Origin: Paraburkholderia dinghuensis
Lineage (GTDB): Bacteria; Pseudomonadota; Gammaproteobacteria; Burkholderiales; Burkholderiaceae
NCBI RefSeq assembly: GCF_003837865.1
Contig: NZ_RQIS01000017.1
Span: 62,001 to 126,000 of the forward strand
Reading direction: 5' to 3'
Length of the DNA: 64,000 bases
Position numbers and translations under genes: made by a program. Below are positions 17,385 through 26,441 of the stretch, one piece after another; within the stretch, counting starts at the first letter, position 1; every line of letters starts with the position of its first letter. The notes beneath the pieces are model-generated. The model did no database searches. It was not told where the DNA came from and was given only the letters and a program-made list of their open reading frames with translations.

Positions 17385-17876
17385 ATGCAAGAGATTTCCA
17401 CGAAGCCGTACCTGCTTCGCGCGCTGTACGAGTGGTGCACCGACAATGGCTTCACGCCGCATATCGCGGTGCGGGTCGATAACCGGACGCGCGTGCCGCA
17501 CCAGTTCGTGCGCGATGGCGAGATCGTCCTGAACATCAGCTTCGAGGCGACGAGCCAGTTGCAGATGGGCAACGAGACGATCGAGTTTCACGCGCGTTTT
17601 TCCGGCAAGTCTCACAAGATCGAGGTGCCGGTGGCGAATGTGCTCGCGATCTATGCGCGCGAGAACGGGCAGGGGATGGCGTTCCCGGTCGAGACGCCCG
17701 CTGGCGACGCCGACGAAGTGCTGCCGTCGGCGCAGGATGAGCATGAAGAGCCTGCCGCTGTGTCCGAGGCTTCCTCCACCGATGAGGCGGGCGGCGAGTC
17801 GCCAGTGTCGCAGCCGGAAAAGAGCACGGACGATGGCGCGAAGGGCGGCAAGGGTCACCTCAAGATCGTGAAATGA
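17385..17876 (+). CDS. sspB: ClpXP adaptor, stringent starvation protein B
   Basis: SspB tethers ssrA-tagged proteins to ClpXP. The 163-residue product has the folded SspB domain (about 1-110, STKPYLLRALYEWCTDNGFTPHIAV at the start), an acidic flexible linker, and a C-terminal GKGHLKIVK that matches the ClpX-binding tail. ATG 17385 follows AAAGGA at 17373-17378; the overlapping TTG at 17382 is less likely. A tRNA gene begins 18 nt after the stop. Confidence 0.94.
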   Translation: MQEISTKPYLLRALYEWCTDNGFTPHIAVRVDNRTRVPHQFVRDGEIVLNISFEATSQLQMGNETIEFHARFSGKSHKIEVPVANVLAIYARENGQGMAFPVETPAGDADEVLPSAQDEHEEPAAVSEASSTDEAGGESPVSQPEKSTDDGAKGGKGHLKIVK

Positions 17877-17894
17877 AGTAGAATTGCGGGCCAC

Positions 17895-17970
<76 letters not shown>

Positions 17971-17977
17971 AATAAAT

Positions 17978-18010
17978 CAAGGGGTCACACGAGTTTCGTG
18001 TGGCCCCTTG
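17978..18010 (+). terminator. Terminator after tRNA-Thr
   Basis: A long inverted repeat with arms CAAGGGGTCACACGA and TCGTGTGGCCCCTTG around a three-base loop, with one G-T wobble pair, starting 8 nt after the tRNA. The following TGCTTTCC is a weak T tract. Confidence 0.75.
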
Positions 18011-18172
18011 TGCTTTCCGGGTGCTGAAAACTGCATGTTCGGGGCGCTCGGTGTTCAACTGAAGGGACCTCCGTGCCGACCGGGTGCCAAGCAGCGATGT
18101 CGTCCGCTCTCCGCGCACGGCCAGGAAAGGAACGGTAAGAGTTGGCAAGGCTTCCCAATCCCCGCGCTGCTT

Positions 18173-18178
18173 TAAAAT
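18173..18178 (+). promoter_or_regulatory. -10 element placed for a leaderless start
   Basis: TAAAAT followed by GCGCGC and then the ATG at 18185. If transcription starts about 7 nt after the -10, the mRNA begins at or next to the start codon and has no ribosome site; none is visible. No good -35 is seen at 16-18 nt. The same layout recurs before the hydroxylase gene at 48799. Confidence 0.5.
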
Positions 18179-18184
18179 GCGCGC

Positions 18185-18925
18185 ATGAACCCTAGCGTCC
18201 TCATCGTCGACGACGATCCCGTCGTGCGCGATCTGCTAAGCCGCTTCCTGCGCTCCCATAACTTCGATACGGCCGTGCTGCACGGCGGCGCTCACCTCCA
18301 GCGCCGGCTCGAACGCGAACGCCCTTCCATCGTCGTGCTGGACATCATGATGCCCGACACCGACGGCCTCGAAGCCATCGCCGCATTGCGCGCGGCCGGC
18401 GACGACATTCCGGTGATCTTCGTCACGGCGCGCGGCGGGGTGAGCGATCGCATACGCGGGCTCTCGCTGGGCGCGGACGACTATTTGCCCAAGCCGTTCG
18501 ATCCGTACGAATTGCTCGTGCGAATCCAGAACATCCTGCGGCGGCGCGGGCCATCCACGGCGAGCGCGCCCGTTGCGCTCGGACGCTACCGGTTCGGCGA
18601 ATTCGAACTCGATTTCACGATGCGCACGCTTTCGTGCCAGAACACGCAAATCGCATTGAGGGAAAGTGAGTTCGCGCTGTTGAAGGTGTTCGCCACCCAT
18701 CCCTACAAGGTGATGTCGCGCACGCTGATCCACGACATCGTGCATCGCGACGAGCGCGAGTTTCACGAGCGCAGCCTCGACGTGCCGATCTGGCGGCTGC
18801 GCCGCGTGATCGAAGCCGACCCGTCGAATCCGCGCCACATCCAGACCGTGCGCGGCAAGGGGTACGTCTTCGTGCCCGATCCAGCATCGTACGCATCCGC
18901 GCACGGCGCGCCTGTTCCGTGTTGA
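18185..18925 (+). CDS. OmpR-family response regulator
   Basis: A 246-residue DNA-binding regulator. The receiver domain (about 1-118) has the acidic pocket VDDD, phospho-acceptor Asp53 in VVLDIMMPDTDG, and Lys103 in LPKPFDP. The winged-helix output domain (about 135-235) includes LRESEFALLKVFATHP and the wing HIQTVRGKGYVFVPD. The cognate kinase gene follows after 46 nt. The target genes cannot be read from this window. Confidence 0.93.
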   Translation: MNPSVLIVDDDPVVRDLLSRFLRSHNFDTAVLHGGAHLQRRLERERPSIVVLDIMMPDTDGLEAIAALRAAGDDIPVIFVTARGGVSDRIRGLSLGADDYLPKPFDPYELLVRIQNILRRRGPSTASAPVALGRYRFGEFELDFTMRTLSCQNTQIALRESEFALLKVFATHPYKVMSRTLIHDIVHRDEREFHERSLDVPIWRLRRVIEADPSNPRHIQTVRGKGYVFVPDPASYASAHGAPVPC

Positions 18926-18971
18926 ACGGAGTCGGGGCACGAGCCGTCGCTCCGGCTTATTCAGGGGCGAT

Positions 18972-20300
18972 ATGCGAGGACCGCTGAACACACTGTTCGG
19001 GCGCATGGCGTTGCTCTCGGCGGCCGTATTGCTCGCGATGCAGCTCGGCTGGTTTTTGCTGCTGGCCAGGCAGGGTCCACACCATGACGTGGATGGTTTC
19101 GCGCGCGGTGTTCTGCTCGCACTGCGCGTGGCCAGCGAAGAGAACGCTCATGAAGCGAGCGTGCCCCCTCCCGTGCACCTGGGCGAGTCGCTCGACCCCG
19201 CGAAGGCCGGTGAGCTGAGCGGCATGCTGCGCGTGCACCGGGTGCCGGCGTGGAACATGCCACGCGACATTCACCTGCATGAACCGACGCGCCGGCCGCT
19301 CGTCGAGCTGATCCACCATTTGCGTGCACAGTCGCCGCCCGGCACACAGTTCGCCGTCGACGACGCCCGGCCACCGCAGCTATGGGTGCTCTATCCAGGC
19401 AGCGCTTCGTGGGTCGTCGTGCCGGTCGATATTCCTCCGCCCCCGCACTTCGTCATCGAGGCGGTTTCGATGCTGATGGTGGCGCTCACGCTCTCGTTCC
19501 TCGCGGCCTGGCAGATTCAAAAGCCGCTCGCGAGCCTCGCGCAGGCGGCGCGTCGGTTCGGTACCGGCGAGCGCATCGCGCCGCTCATGGGCAAGGGGCC
19601 GCGCGAACTTCGCGAGGTGAGTGCGTCGTTCAACGACATGATGCGTTGCGTGAACGAGGCCGAAGACGACCGGGTGATGATGCTGAGCGGCATCGCGCAC
19701 GATCTGAAGACGCCGCTCACGCGGCTCAAGCTGCGTGCGAGCTTGATGGTCGAAGAGGGCGAACGCAAGGGCATGCTGGGCGATATAGATTCGCTCGCGC
19801 ACATCATTCAGCAGTTTCTGGAGTACGCGCAACAGGTGCCCGACGCAGGCAAGCTGACCGAAGTCGATAGCTTTCTGCAGAGCCATTTCGGCAACCCGGA
19901 CGAAGTCGAAAGCGGGACCGGCCCGCTGTTCGTGCTTGATCTGCGCGCCGGTTCGCAGTTCAAGTTGCCGCAAGTGGTGCTGGACCGGCTCGTGACGAAC
20001 CTCGTTGAAAATGCGCTCGACTACGGCGCTCCGCCGGTCGAGATCACGACGTCGATCGACAACGGATCGTGCGTGATTCGTGTGCGCGATCACGGCGAGG
20101 GTATCGAGCCGGACCGGATCGCAGCCGCCATGAGGCCGTTCGTGCGGCTGAATCCGGCGCGGGGCGGTGTAGGCCACTGTGGCCTTGGGCTCTCCATCGT
20201 CGCGCGGCTCGCGCGCGATAACGGCGGCGAATGCCTCGTCGAGAACCATCCCGATGGCGGTCTGCTCGTGCAACTGGTCTTTCCGGCAACGCGTCGCTGA
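18972..20300 (+). CDS. Membrane sensor histidine kinase (EnvZ-like layout)
   Basis: A 442-residue kinase with two membrane helices (about 12-31 and 160-180) around a periplasmic sensor of roughly 130 residues. A HAMP region follows, then the H box LSGIAHDLKTPLTRLK (His243), the N box NLVENALDYG, the G1 box VRDHGEGIEPD and the G2 box HCGLGLSIVARL. All catalytic elements look intact. It is the partner of the preceding regulator. The signal sensed is unknown. Confidence 0.93.
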   Translation: MRGPLNTLFGRMALLSAAVLLAMQLGWFLLLARQGPHHDVDGFARGVLLALRVASEENAHEASVPPPVHLGESLDPAKAGELSGMLRVHRVPAWNMPRDIHLHEPTRRPLVELIHHLRAQSPPGTQFAVDDARPPQLWVLYPGSASWVVVPVDIPPPPHFVIEAVSMLMVALTLSFLAAWQIQKPLASLAQAARRFGTGERIAPLMGKGPRELREVSASFNDMMRCVNEAEDDRVMMLSGIAHDLKTPLTRLKLRASLMVEEGERKGMLGDIDSLAHIIQQFLEYAQQVPDAGKLTEVDSFLQSHFGNPDEVESGTGPLFVLDLRAGSQFKLPQVVLDRLVTNLVENALDYGAPPVEITTSIDNGSCVIRVRDHGEGIEPDRIAAAMRPFVRLNPARGGVGHCGLGLSIVARLARDNGGECLVENHPDGGLLVQLVFPATRR

Positions 20301-20401
20301 TACACGGCCAGCAGCCGCGAAAGAAGACACGCCGGGCCTTCACCGCCCGGCGCGTCAAGGGGCCAATGCTTTGAAACGCAGCAGCCGCTGGCGACTATCG
20401 T

Positions 20402-21226
20402 TCAGGCGGACGTGCTCACGAACAGCCCGCTTGCGCCTCCTTGCCCCTGCTGTTGCAGGTTGCTGGCGAGCGTCGTGAGGAACTTCTGGAGTTCGCTAGT
20501 CGTGTCGCTCGACGAACTGCTCGACGAAGCACCCATGGCCGTCAACAGATTCTGGAAGTCCGAGGTCAGTTCGTTGCTCGTGCTGGTTCCGCTGCTGGAC
20601 GAACTGCTTGCCGTGCTCGAATCGGAGGACGTGCCGCTCGAAGTCGACGAGAGCGACTGCGCGAGGCCCTCGATCGCCGATGCCAGATCGTTGCCGTAGC
20701 CGCCGGACGAGGGCGGCGGGGGCGGCGGGGGCATCATCGCCGTGGTGCTGTTCGTGTCGCTCGACGTGGAGGAGGCGCTGTTGGTGGAACTTGCGGCCGT
20801 GGTGGCAGCGTTCGTGGAGCTTGCCGACGAGACCGTGCTGCCGTCGTTCGTGACCGGCGAGGCGACACCGTTTTGCTGCGCGACCGACTGGAATAGTGCG
20901 CCGAGGAATTGCTGAAGCGCGGCGGTGAGTGCGTCGGTTGACGTCGACGACGTGCTCGACGTCGAATCGGTGGAGCTCGATGCCGAATCGGTGCTGCTGG
21001 TGCTAGTGGACGTGCTGGAGGCGCTACCCGTCGTCAGCCCGAGCGACTCGAGCGCTGAGGCGATGGCGGCCGCAAGCGGGTTGACGCTGTTCGAACCGGA
21101 CGAATCGTTCGAAGCGATGGACGTGTCGCCGGACGTCGAGTTGCTGCTGGCGTTTTGCCCGTTCGCCAGGGAAGTCATCCAGGCTGTATAGAGTGAATTC
21201 GAGTTTGATAATGCGCTTATCGACAT
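20402..21226 (-). CDS. Ser/Thr-rich low-complexity protein of unknown function
   Basis: A 274-residue protein dominated by Ser, Thr, Ala and Asn in runs such as SSTSTSTSSTDSASSSTDS, with a polyproline run (MMPPPPPPPSSGG). Three short helical patches break the low complexity: NPLAAAIASALESLG, TDALTAALQQFLGALFQSVA and SELQKFLTTLASNLQQQ. There is no signal peptide or membrane segment. The start at 21226 is chosen because GAGGGG lies just upstream; the frame is open 32 codons further. I do not recognise the family. A disordered secreted or regulatory protein is possible, but no function is assigned. Confidence 0.6.
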   Translation of the reverse strand: MSISALSNSNSLYTAWMTSLANGQNASSNSTSGDTSIASNDSSGSNSVNPLAAAIASALESLGLTTGSASSTSTSTSSTDSASSSTDSTSSTSSTSTDALTAALQQFLGALFQSVAQQNGVASPVTNDGSTVSSASSTNAATTAASSTNSASSTSSDTNSTTAMMPPPPPPPSSGGYGNDLASAIEGLAQSLSSTSSGTSSDSSTASSSSSSGTSTSNELTSDFQNLLTAMGASSSSSSSDTTSELQKFLTTLASNLQQQGQGGASGLFVSTSA

Positions 21227-21448
21227 GTGTAACCCCTCGGTGAATGTGCGATGTGGTCGATTTCCGACGGGGACGATTGGCCATGTCCCTCCGTCGGCGC
21301 AATCGTATGCGGACTCTTGCACCGGGTGGCGCGTTTGTAATTGGAGGAAAGGGTTCAGGTAAGAATTGGCCTTGCAGCCAGTTCGACCTCACGCATTACC
21401 GTCGCTGCGCTGATGTGTACAGGTGCGTGTTTTTGACGCCGAATCAGA

Positions 21449-24229
21449 TCACCGCGTTACCGTGCGCGTCACGAGAGAGCCTTCGATACGCGCGAGCTCT
21501 TCGGGAGACAACCCGAACGCCTTGTACAGTTCGTAGTCGATTTCCCGCACAAGCGCTTCGGATATCGCTGCGTGGTCGGTCTGGCGTTCGGCCTGGCTCA
21601 ACTCGATTAACCGATCGACCAACTGCACCACGTTCGCTCGTAACGTCGCACTCCCAGGCACCGGAATCGAATCGATCATCGCCTTCGTGAACGCGATGCC
21701 GCCGTTATAGCTCGACGACGGGTAGCACGCGCGCACATAAAACGCAGCCAATGGGCTGTTGAGCACCGCCGCAACGAATTTCAGCAAGTCATCATCGTCG
21801 GAACGCAGGATCAGCGTCGTCTTGCCCGGAATCACGTCGCCGGTCAGATCGAGTGTCGCATCCAGCCGCGTGAGCCCCTTGACGATGACCTTCTTCGCGT
21901 CAGCCTTCGAGCGGTAGCCGTTGGTAAATTCGGCGGCGAAGCGCGTGCGCTCCACCACCGGCTCGTGGTAGCGATCGCCGAGGTAGGTCATCGGCTTGAC
22001 GCCCCAGCGCGAGACGAACCGGTCGAGCGTGCCTGTGTTGAGCACGCGATAGTGCCGTCGCGGGGACAAGCGTCCTCTCGCTTCCTCGATAAGCGGTTTG
22101 AGCCGATACGCGTCCGATGTCGCACAGGCGTTCTCGCAAGCAAGCAGCGAGCCGAGCCGCGGATGTGACGCCTCGATCCGCCGCGCGAACGCGTAATGAG
22201 GCGAGAGCAATGCGTCGAGCCGCCACGGCGCAGACAGGGACGCTTTGCGAACCGACGCGAGCGGCGTGAGCGTGTCGCCGTCGAGCCGTGCGGTCGAAAC
22301 GGTTTCTGTGCCCGATTTCGCGTAGACGGTCACGATCGAATCGACCAGCGCTTCGTCGAACACGTCGCGGCCCAGGGTCACAATCTGCTCGATCCTGCCG
22401 AGGTGAATCGCGCGGAACGCGTCGCCGAACGGTTTCGACAGCCACTTGTCCGGTGTGAGACAGGCCATTGCGCCGTCGCGCGTTAGCAGTGAGAGGCCGA
22501 GTTCCATGAATACGACGTACAGGTCCCAGTTTCCTTTAGCCGCTGGCCATCGTTGTGCGAGGTACGCGCGCACGTCTTTCTGGCCCTCGTTGACCATGCG
22601 CTCCGAGTCGATATAGGGCGGGTTGGCGATTACGGCGTCGAAGCCGCGGAAGGTGCCGTCGTCGTCGAGCATCGCGGGAAATTCGACGCGCCATTCAAAT
22701 GCGTTTTCCAAAATACGCGCGTCGTGGTCGCGCGTTTCCACCGCACGCGGACGCAGATGTTCAATGAACGCGTCGGGTGCATGAGCGGTGCGGTTTGCGG
22801 CATACGCCACTTGTGGTTGCGACACGGCTTGCCGATCGCACGCAACCGCCTGCCGTTTCTCGATGGGCGCGTGGAGCAATACCGAGTCGATATCGAACCC
22901 GCTGATCGTCGCATTGCCGCACTTGATGTTCGCGGTGAGGTCGGGTAGTCGGGAGAAGCAGCCGTGCTCGTCATAGCCAGCGTGTTCGAGCAGCTCGGCC
23001 CAGAGGCGCAGCCGTGCCATTTGCACAGCGTCGTCGTTGATATCTACGCCGAACAGCCCGTTCTCGACGATCGCGCATTTCTCGCGGAACAGCACTTTGT
23101 CGAGGCGTTGCGTCTCTTCGCGTGTGTTGAGCGCCTCGCCGTCGGCCCGCTGCACGATCAGGCGATCCGCAACGACCTCGATGACGTAACCGGTGAGAGG
23201 TTTTCCGTCGAGACCGGTCAGCAATCGCAGACGGGATTTGAGCGCCACGCACTCATTGAGCGCCGAAACGAGCAGATGCCCCGATCCCACGGCTGGATCA
23301 CAAACGCGCAACGAATCGACGATACGGCGTGCCTCATCGCGATCGACGATAGATTCGCATAACTGATCAATGGTCTCGCAGTGCCAGCCCTTGATGCGAT
23401 TGAAGCGCCGCAGCGCCGCCGACTCGATCGCCGAGCGGCACATAAGCGTCGCGACAGGGCCCGGCGTGAACCAGGCGCCGTCACGGTAGCCGTTGAGCTT
23501 TTCGAAGATCAGGCCCGGCGTGGCTGCGTCGATCCGTCGTTTGGGCGGCGTGTCGTGACGCGGCGCCTTGGCGCTGAAATCGAAGGCGTCGAGGAAATCG
23601 AACAGATACGCTACCGGAGCCAGCGCGCCGGCTCGCGGTGTACCATCGGCCTGCGTAAGCGCGGAGCGGGCGAACAGCGGGAGCGGCGGATCGTCGGCGA
23701 GCGCGCCGAGCGTCGTCGACGCGGTCCCTGATTCGCGGGGATCGACGAAGGCGCTGGGCAAGCGCGGGATCGGCTCAAACCGCACCGGCGTCGAGGTGTC
23801 ATCGCCGCCGAGTATTTCGCGGCGCAGCGCTTCGAGTTCCGCGAACGAGCGAATACGGTCTGAACGCAGGAAAGCACAGGCGGGATCGTTGTCGTGCAGC
23901 GTGAGGAGCCGCGCTTCGAGCAGCTTCAGAAAGACAAGCTGGCAGATCCACGCGATGCAAAGCCGCAGTGCGATGCCGAATTGTTGTGCTTCTCGGTTCG
24001 ACGGCGCCGCGCCCGCAGACTGTTCGACCGGGTGCGCTTCCATGCACGCGAGCGCGTTCTCGATCAACGATCCGCGCAACCGTTCGTGCTGGCTCTGGCG
24101 GACGATGACTGGTTTCCCGTTCGCGATGGCTTCGCGCAGACCGGCGATGTGCAGCAACTCCGCGTAGAAGGCTTCGTCGAGCGCGGTGCGGCGCGAACGT
24201 GCGCGTTTCTTCGGTTTGGTCTCGGGCAT
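21449..24229 (-). CDS. Type IIG-like N6-adenine DNA methyltransferase lacking the nuclease domain
   Basis: A 926-residue protein of the Eco57I-type restriction-methylase family. The SAM motif is RVCDPAVGSGHLL (about 308-320), followed by GLFGVDINDDAVQMARLRLW (391-410) and the catalytic NPPY at 536-539. The C-terminal third (from about residue 740) looks like a TaqI-type DNA recognition domain. Full-length relatives, from memory, carry about 270 N-terminal residues with a PD-(D/E)XK nuclease before the FYxELLHIxGL motif; here that motif is at residue 21. No nuclease gene is adjacent. I infer a DNA-modifying enzyme without restriction. The frame is open to 24439 but adds nothing homologous. Confidence 0.8.
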   Translation of the reverse strand: MPETKPKKRARSRRTALDEAFYAELLHIAGLREAIANGKPVIVRQSQHERLRGSLIENALACMEAHPVEQSAGAAPSNREAQQFGIALRLCIAWICQLVFLKLLEARLLTLHDNDPACAFLRSDRIRSFAELEALRREILGGDDTSTPVRFEPIPRLPSAFVDPRESGTASTTLGALADDPPLPLFARSALTQADGTPRAGALAPVAYLFDFLDAFDFSAKAPRHDTPPKRRIDAATPGLIFEKLNGYRDGAWFTPGPVATLMCRSAIESAALRRFNRIKGWHCETIDQLCESIVDRDEARRIVDSLRVCDPAVGSGHLLVSALNECVALKSRLRLLTGLDGKPLTGYVIEVVADRLIVQRADGEALNTREETQRLDKVLFREKCAIVENGLFGVDINDDAVQMARLRLWAELLEHAGYDEHGCFSRLPDLTANIKCGNATISGFDIDSVLLHAPIEKRQAVACDRQAVSQPQVAYAANRTAHAPDAFIEHLRPRAVETRDHDARILENAFEWRVEFPAMLDDDGTFRGFDAVIANPPYIDSERMVNEGQKDVRAYLAQRWPAAKGNWDLYVVFMELGLSLLTRDGAMACLTPDKWLSKPFGDAFRAIHLGRIEQIVTLGRDVFDEALVDSIVTVYAKSGTETVSTARLDGDTLTPLASVRKASLSAPWRLDALLSPHYAFARRIEASHPRLGSLLACENACATSDAYRLKPLIEEARGRLSPRRHYRVLNTGTLDRFVSRWGVKPMTYLGDRYHEPVVERTRFAAEFTNGYRSKADAKKVIVKGLTRLDATLDLTGDVIPGKTTLILRSDDDDLLKFVAAVLNSPLAAFYVRACYPSSSYNGGIAFTKAMIDSIPVPGSATLRANVVQLVDRLIELSQAERQTDHAAISEALVREIDYELYKAFGLSPEELARIEGSLVTRTVTR

Positions 24230-24448
24230 GGCTCGCCTGGTGTCGATGCGCGTCGATGTGTGTCGATGGGCGCCGCCCATTTTAATCGCACCGCCATTGG
24301 GCCTATGACGTTCGGACGGGTCGACGCCCGCAAGCAGGTGGGCGATGATCATGGCAAGCCTCGTCGGCGAAGCTTTCTGTCCCGCTCTGCTATATGATTG
24401 CGCCGCTCCGGCAGCGCCGTTTTGCACGCCGCTTTGCACACACTACCT

Positions 24449-25582
24449 ATGAACGACTTTCCCACCCTCAGCTGGCCCGATACGGATGGCCCTCGCACCG
24501 TCCGCTGGCGTTCGGAGGCCGGCGTGCCGCCGCCGAAGCGCGTTGTCCTCGCGGACGATCGCACCACGGCCGACGCCGCTTACCGGCTCGCCTGCGAAGG
24601 CACGGCGCTCCTGTGGCGCGGCGACTACCAGAATGCACGCCAATTGCTGCAGGCCATGGCGCGCCGCGCCGACCGCAAGCCACATAAGGCGCCGGCTTCG
24701 CTGCTCGACGCGTTCAACCTGCACCGGCAGGCACAATCCCAACGCGCGCGGACTTTGGGGATGGTGCTGATTCCGCTCGAAGGCGACTACACAATCCCGC
24801 TGCGCCGCGCACCCGACGTGCGGCTCGCCTGCGAGGAGGCGTGGGGACCGGCGACGAGCGATGCGTCGGCGGTGTCGCTGCGCGAACTCCTCGGGCTGAT
24901 CGGCGCGCACGAATGGCGCAAGAAGGGCGTCGAAATCCCGGCGCTCAACCACGCCCGCATTCATCCGTACTACGGCGTCTTTTCACCGGTACGCGGCGAG
25001 TATGTCGATCTCGTGGCGCGCACGCCGTTGCCCTCGATCGATCTGGCCTTCGACATCGGCACGGGTACCGGCGTGCTCTCGGCCGTACTGGCGGCGCGCG
25101 GCGTGAAACAGGTCGTCGCCACCGATCAGGACCCGCGAGCACTGACCTGCGCGCGCGAGAACCTCGCGCGTCTCGGCTACGGCGAGCGCGTCCAGGTGGT
25201 AGAAGCGAATCTGTTTCCGGCCGGGCGTGCGCCGCTCGTCGTCTGCAATCCGCCGTGGGTGCCGGCCCGGCCCGCGTCGCCGATCGAGTATGCGGTGTTC
25301 GATCCCGACAGCCGCATGCTGCGCGGCTACCTCGACGGGCTTAAGGACCATCTTGAGCCAGGCGGAGAAGGTTGGCTGATCCTCTCGGACTTCGCGGAAC
25401 ATCTGGGCTTGCGCACGCGCGAAGCACTCGTCGAAATGATCGCAAACGCGGGTCTCCAGGTGATCGGCCGCGAGGATATCCGGGCGCGTCACCCGAAGGC
25501 CGCCGACCGCACTGATCCCCTCCACGAAGCGCGCGCGAAGGAAGTGACTTCACTCTGGCGATTGAAAGTTCGGGGCGCTTGA
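24449..25582 (+). CDS. Class I SAM-dependent methyltransferase (MTS/HemK-type fold)
   Basis: A 377-residue protein. The C-terminal half is a methyltransferase domain with SAM motif FDIGTGTGVLSAVLAARG and the NPPW tetrad in VVCNPPWVPARP, as in enzymes that methylate N or amide groups of RNA or protein. The N-terminal about 150 residues are unassigned. ATG 24449 is chosen over an upstream TTG; no strong ribosome site is visible. It diverges from the type IIG-like gene. The substrate is unknown. Confidence 0.85.
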   Translation: MNDFPTLSWPDTDGPRTVRWRSEAGVPPPKRVVLADDRTTADAAYRLACEGTALLWRGDYQNARQLLQAMARRADRKPHKAPASLLDAFNLHRQAQSQRARTLGMVLIPLEGDYTIPLRRAPDVRLACEEAWGPATSDASAVSLRELLGLIGAHEWRKKGVEIPALNHARIHPYYGVFSPVRGEYVDLVARTPLPSIDLAFDIGTGTGVLSAVLAARGVKQVVATDQDPRALTCARENLARLGYGERVQVVEANLFPAGRAPLVVCNPPWVPARPASPIEYAVFDPDSRMLRGYLDGLKDHLEPGGEGWLILSDFAEHLGLRTREALVEMIANAGLQVIGREDIRARHPKAADRTDPLHEARAKEVTSLWRLKVRGA

Positions 25583-25740
25583 AGCGGGGGTGTGCATACA
25601 CCGATGCGCACCGCGGGAGTATGGCTGCATGCGTTAAGGCGCGACGGCGTACGTGTGATCGCCGCGAAAAGAGCGGCGTGGCCGAAGCGCGGCCGCCAGG
25701 CGCCCGCGTCGGCCGCTCGCTGATCGCAGCGCATGGCGCG

Positions 25741-26073
25741 TCAGCCCGGATAGGCCTCGTCGACCTTCAGGCCCGCAAGCTTGAAAATCACGCGCAGCGT
25801 CTGCGGCTTGATATCGCGGCGCGCAGCGAGCGCCGACATCACGAAGTCGAGCACCTTCGCGTATTTCAGCAGGATCAGGCAGGTTTCGAGATCGGCGGCG
25901 CCGTCACGCATTTCCTCGGCTATCCTCAGCATTTCCATCGAGATGTCGCGCGCCATCTCGAGTTCCAGTTGCTGCTTTTCCGTCCACTCAGGAACGGCGA
26001 GCAGTTTGGCGAGCAGTTCCTGGAATTTCTGCTCGGCATTTCCGTCCGGAATCGTGTTCATCGCATGCCCCAT
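25741..26073 (-). CDS. Small helical protein of unknown function
   Basis: A 110-residue, mostly helical and acidic protein (AEQKFQELLAKLLAVPEW, EMARDISMEMLRIAEEM, DLETCLILLKYAKVLDFVM). It has no signal peptide, Cys motif or known domain that I recognise. A second ATG at 26061 could be the true start. It sits alone between two + strand methyltransferase genes with 158 bp and 368 bp on its sides. The frame and codon use look real, but no function is proposed. Confidence 0.6.
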   Translation of the reverse strand: MGHAMNTIPDGNAEQKFQELLAKLLAVPEWTEKQQLELEMARDISMEMLRIAEEMRDGAADLETCLILLKYAKVLDFVMSALAARRDIKPQTLRVIFKLAGLKVDEAYPG

Positions 26074-26441
26074 GCAAGGACGTCCAGGGTCGAGCGCTTT
26101 GTGCGCATCGGCGAGCCGCGACGTGCCTGTTCTGTCGGTACCGGCAGTGCCGGCGCCACCTCCCGAGCGCGCTGTCCAGTCCGCTGTTCGGTCTATTGCC
26201 GCCCAGCCGCGCTCCCGACTCCCGACTGCTCATTTGTGGACATCGGGGACGCATACCCGCGGTGTCTCTTGTAATCAACCCAATCCATCTCTGGCATCCG
26301 GTCGCGCGTGAACGTTCCCGGCGCTGTAGGCGAATTGACGGCCTCTTTGCACTTTTTCCGTAAAATGGCAGGTCAGTCGTATTCCTTCCGTAACCTGTCG
26401 CACGTTTCGCGCCAAATGGCGTTTCTTTGGTGCCCGCTCCG
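26074..26441. other. 368-bp intergenic region with a weak promoter
   Basis: No gene is visible. TTGACG (26335-26340) and TAAAAT (26361-26366) look like sigma-70 elements for the downstream methyltransferase, but their spacing is 20 nt, longer than optimal. The rest is C/T-rich with no clear repeat. Confidence 0.4.

Noticed and set aside
20330..20352. GC-rich inverted repeat CGCCGGGC/GCCCGGCG between the sensor kinase and the Ser-rich gene as a terminator
   Set aside because: Good stem, but no T tract on either strand, so it was not called.
20402..21226. Repetitive sequence that might be a CRISPR or tandem-repeat array
   Set aside because: The repetition is of Ser/Thr codons in one long frame with irregular spacing; no constant repeat-spacer unit exists.
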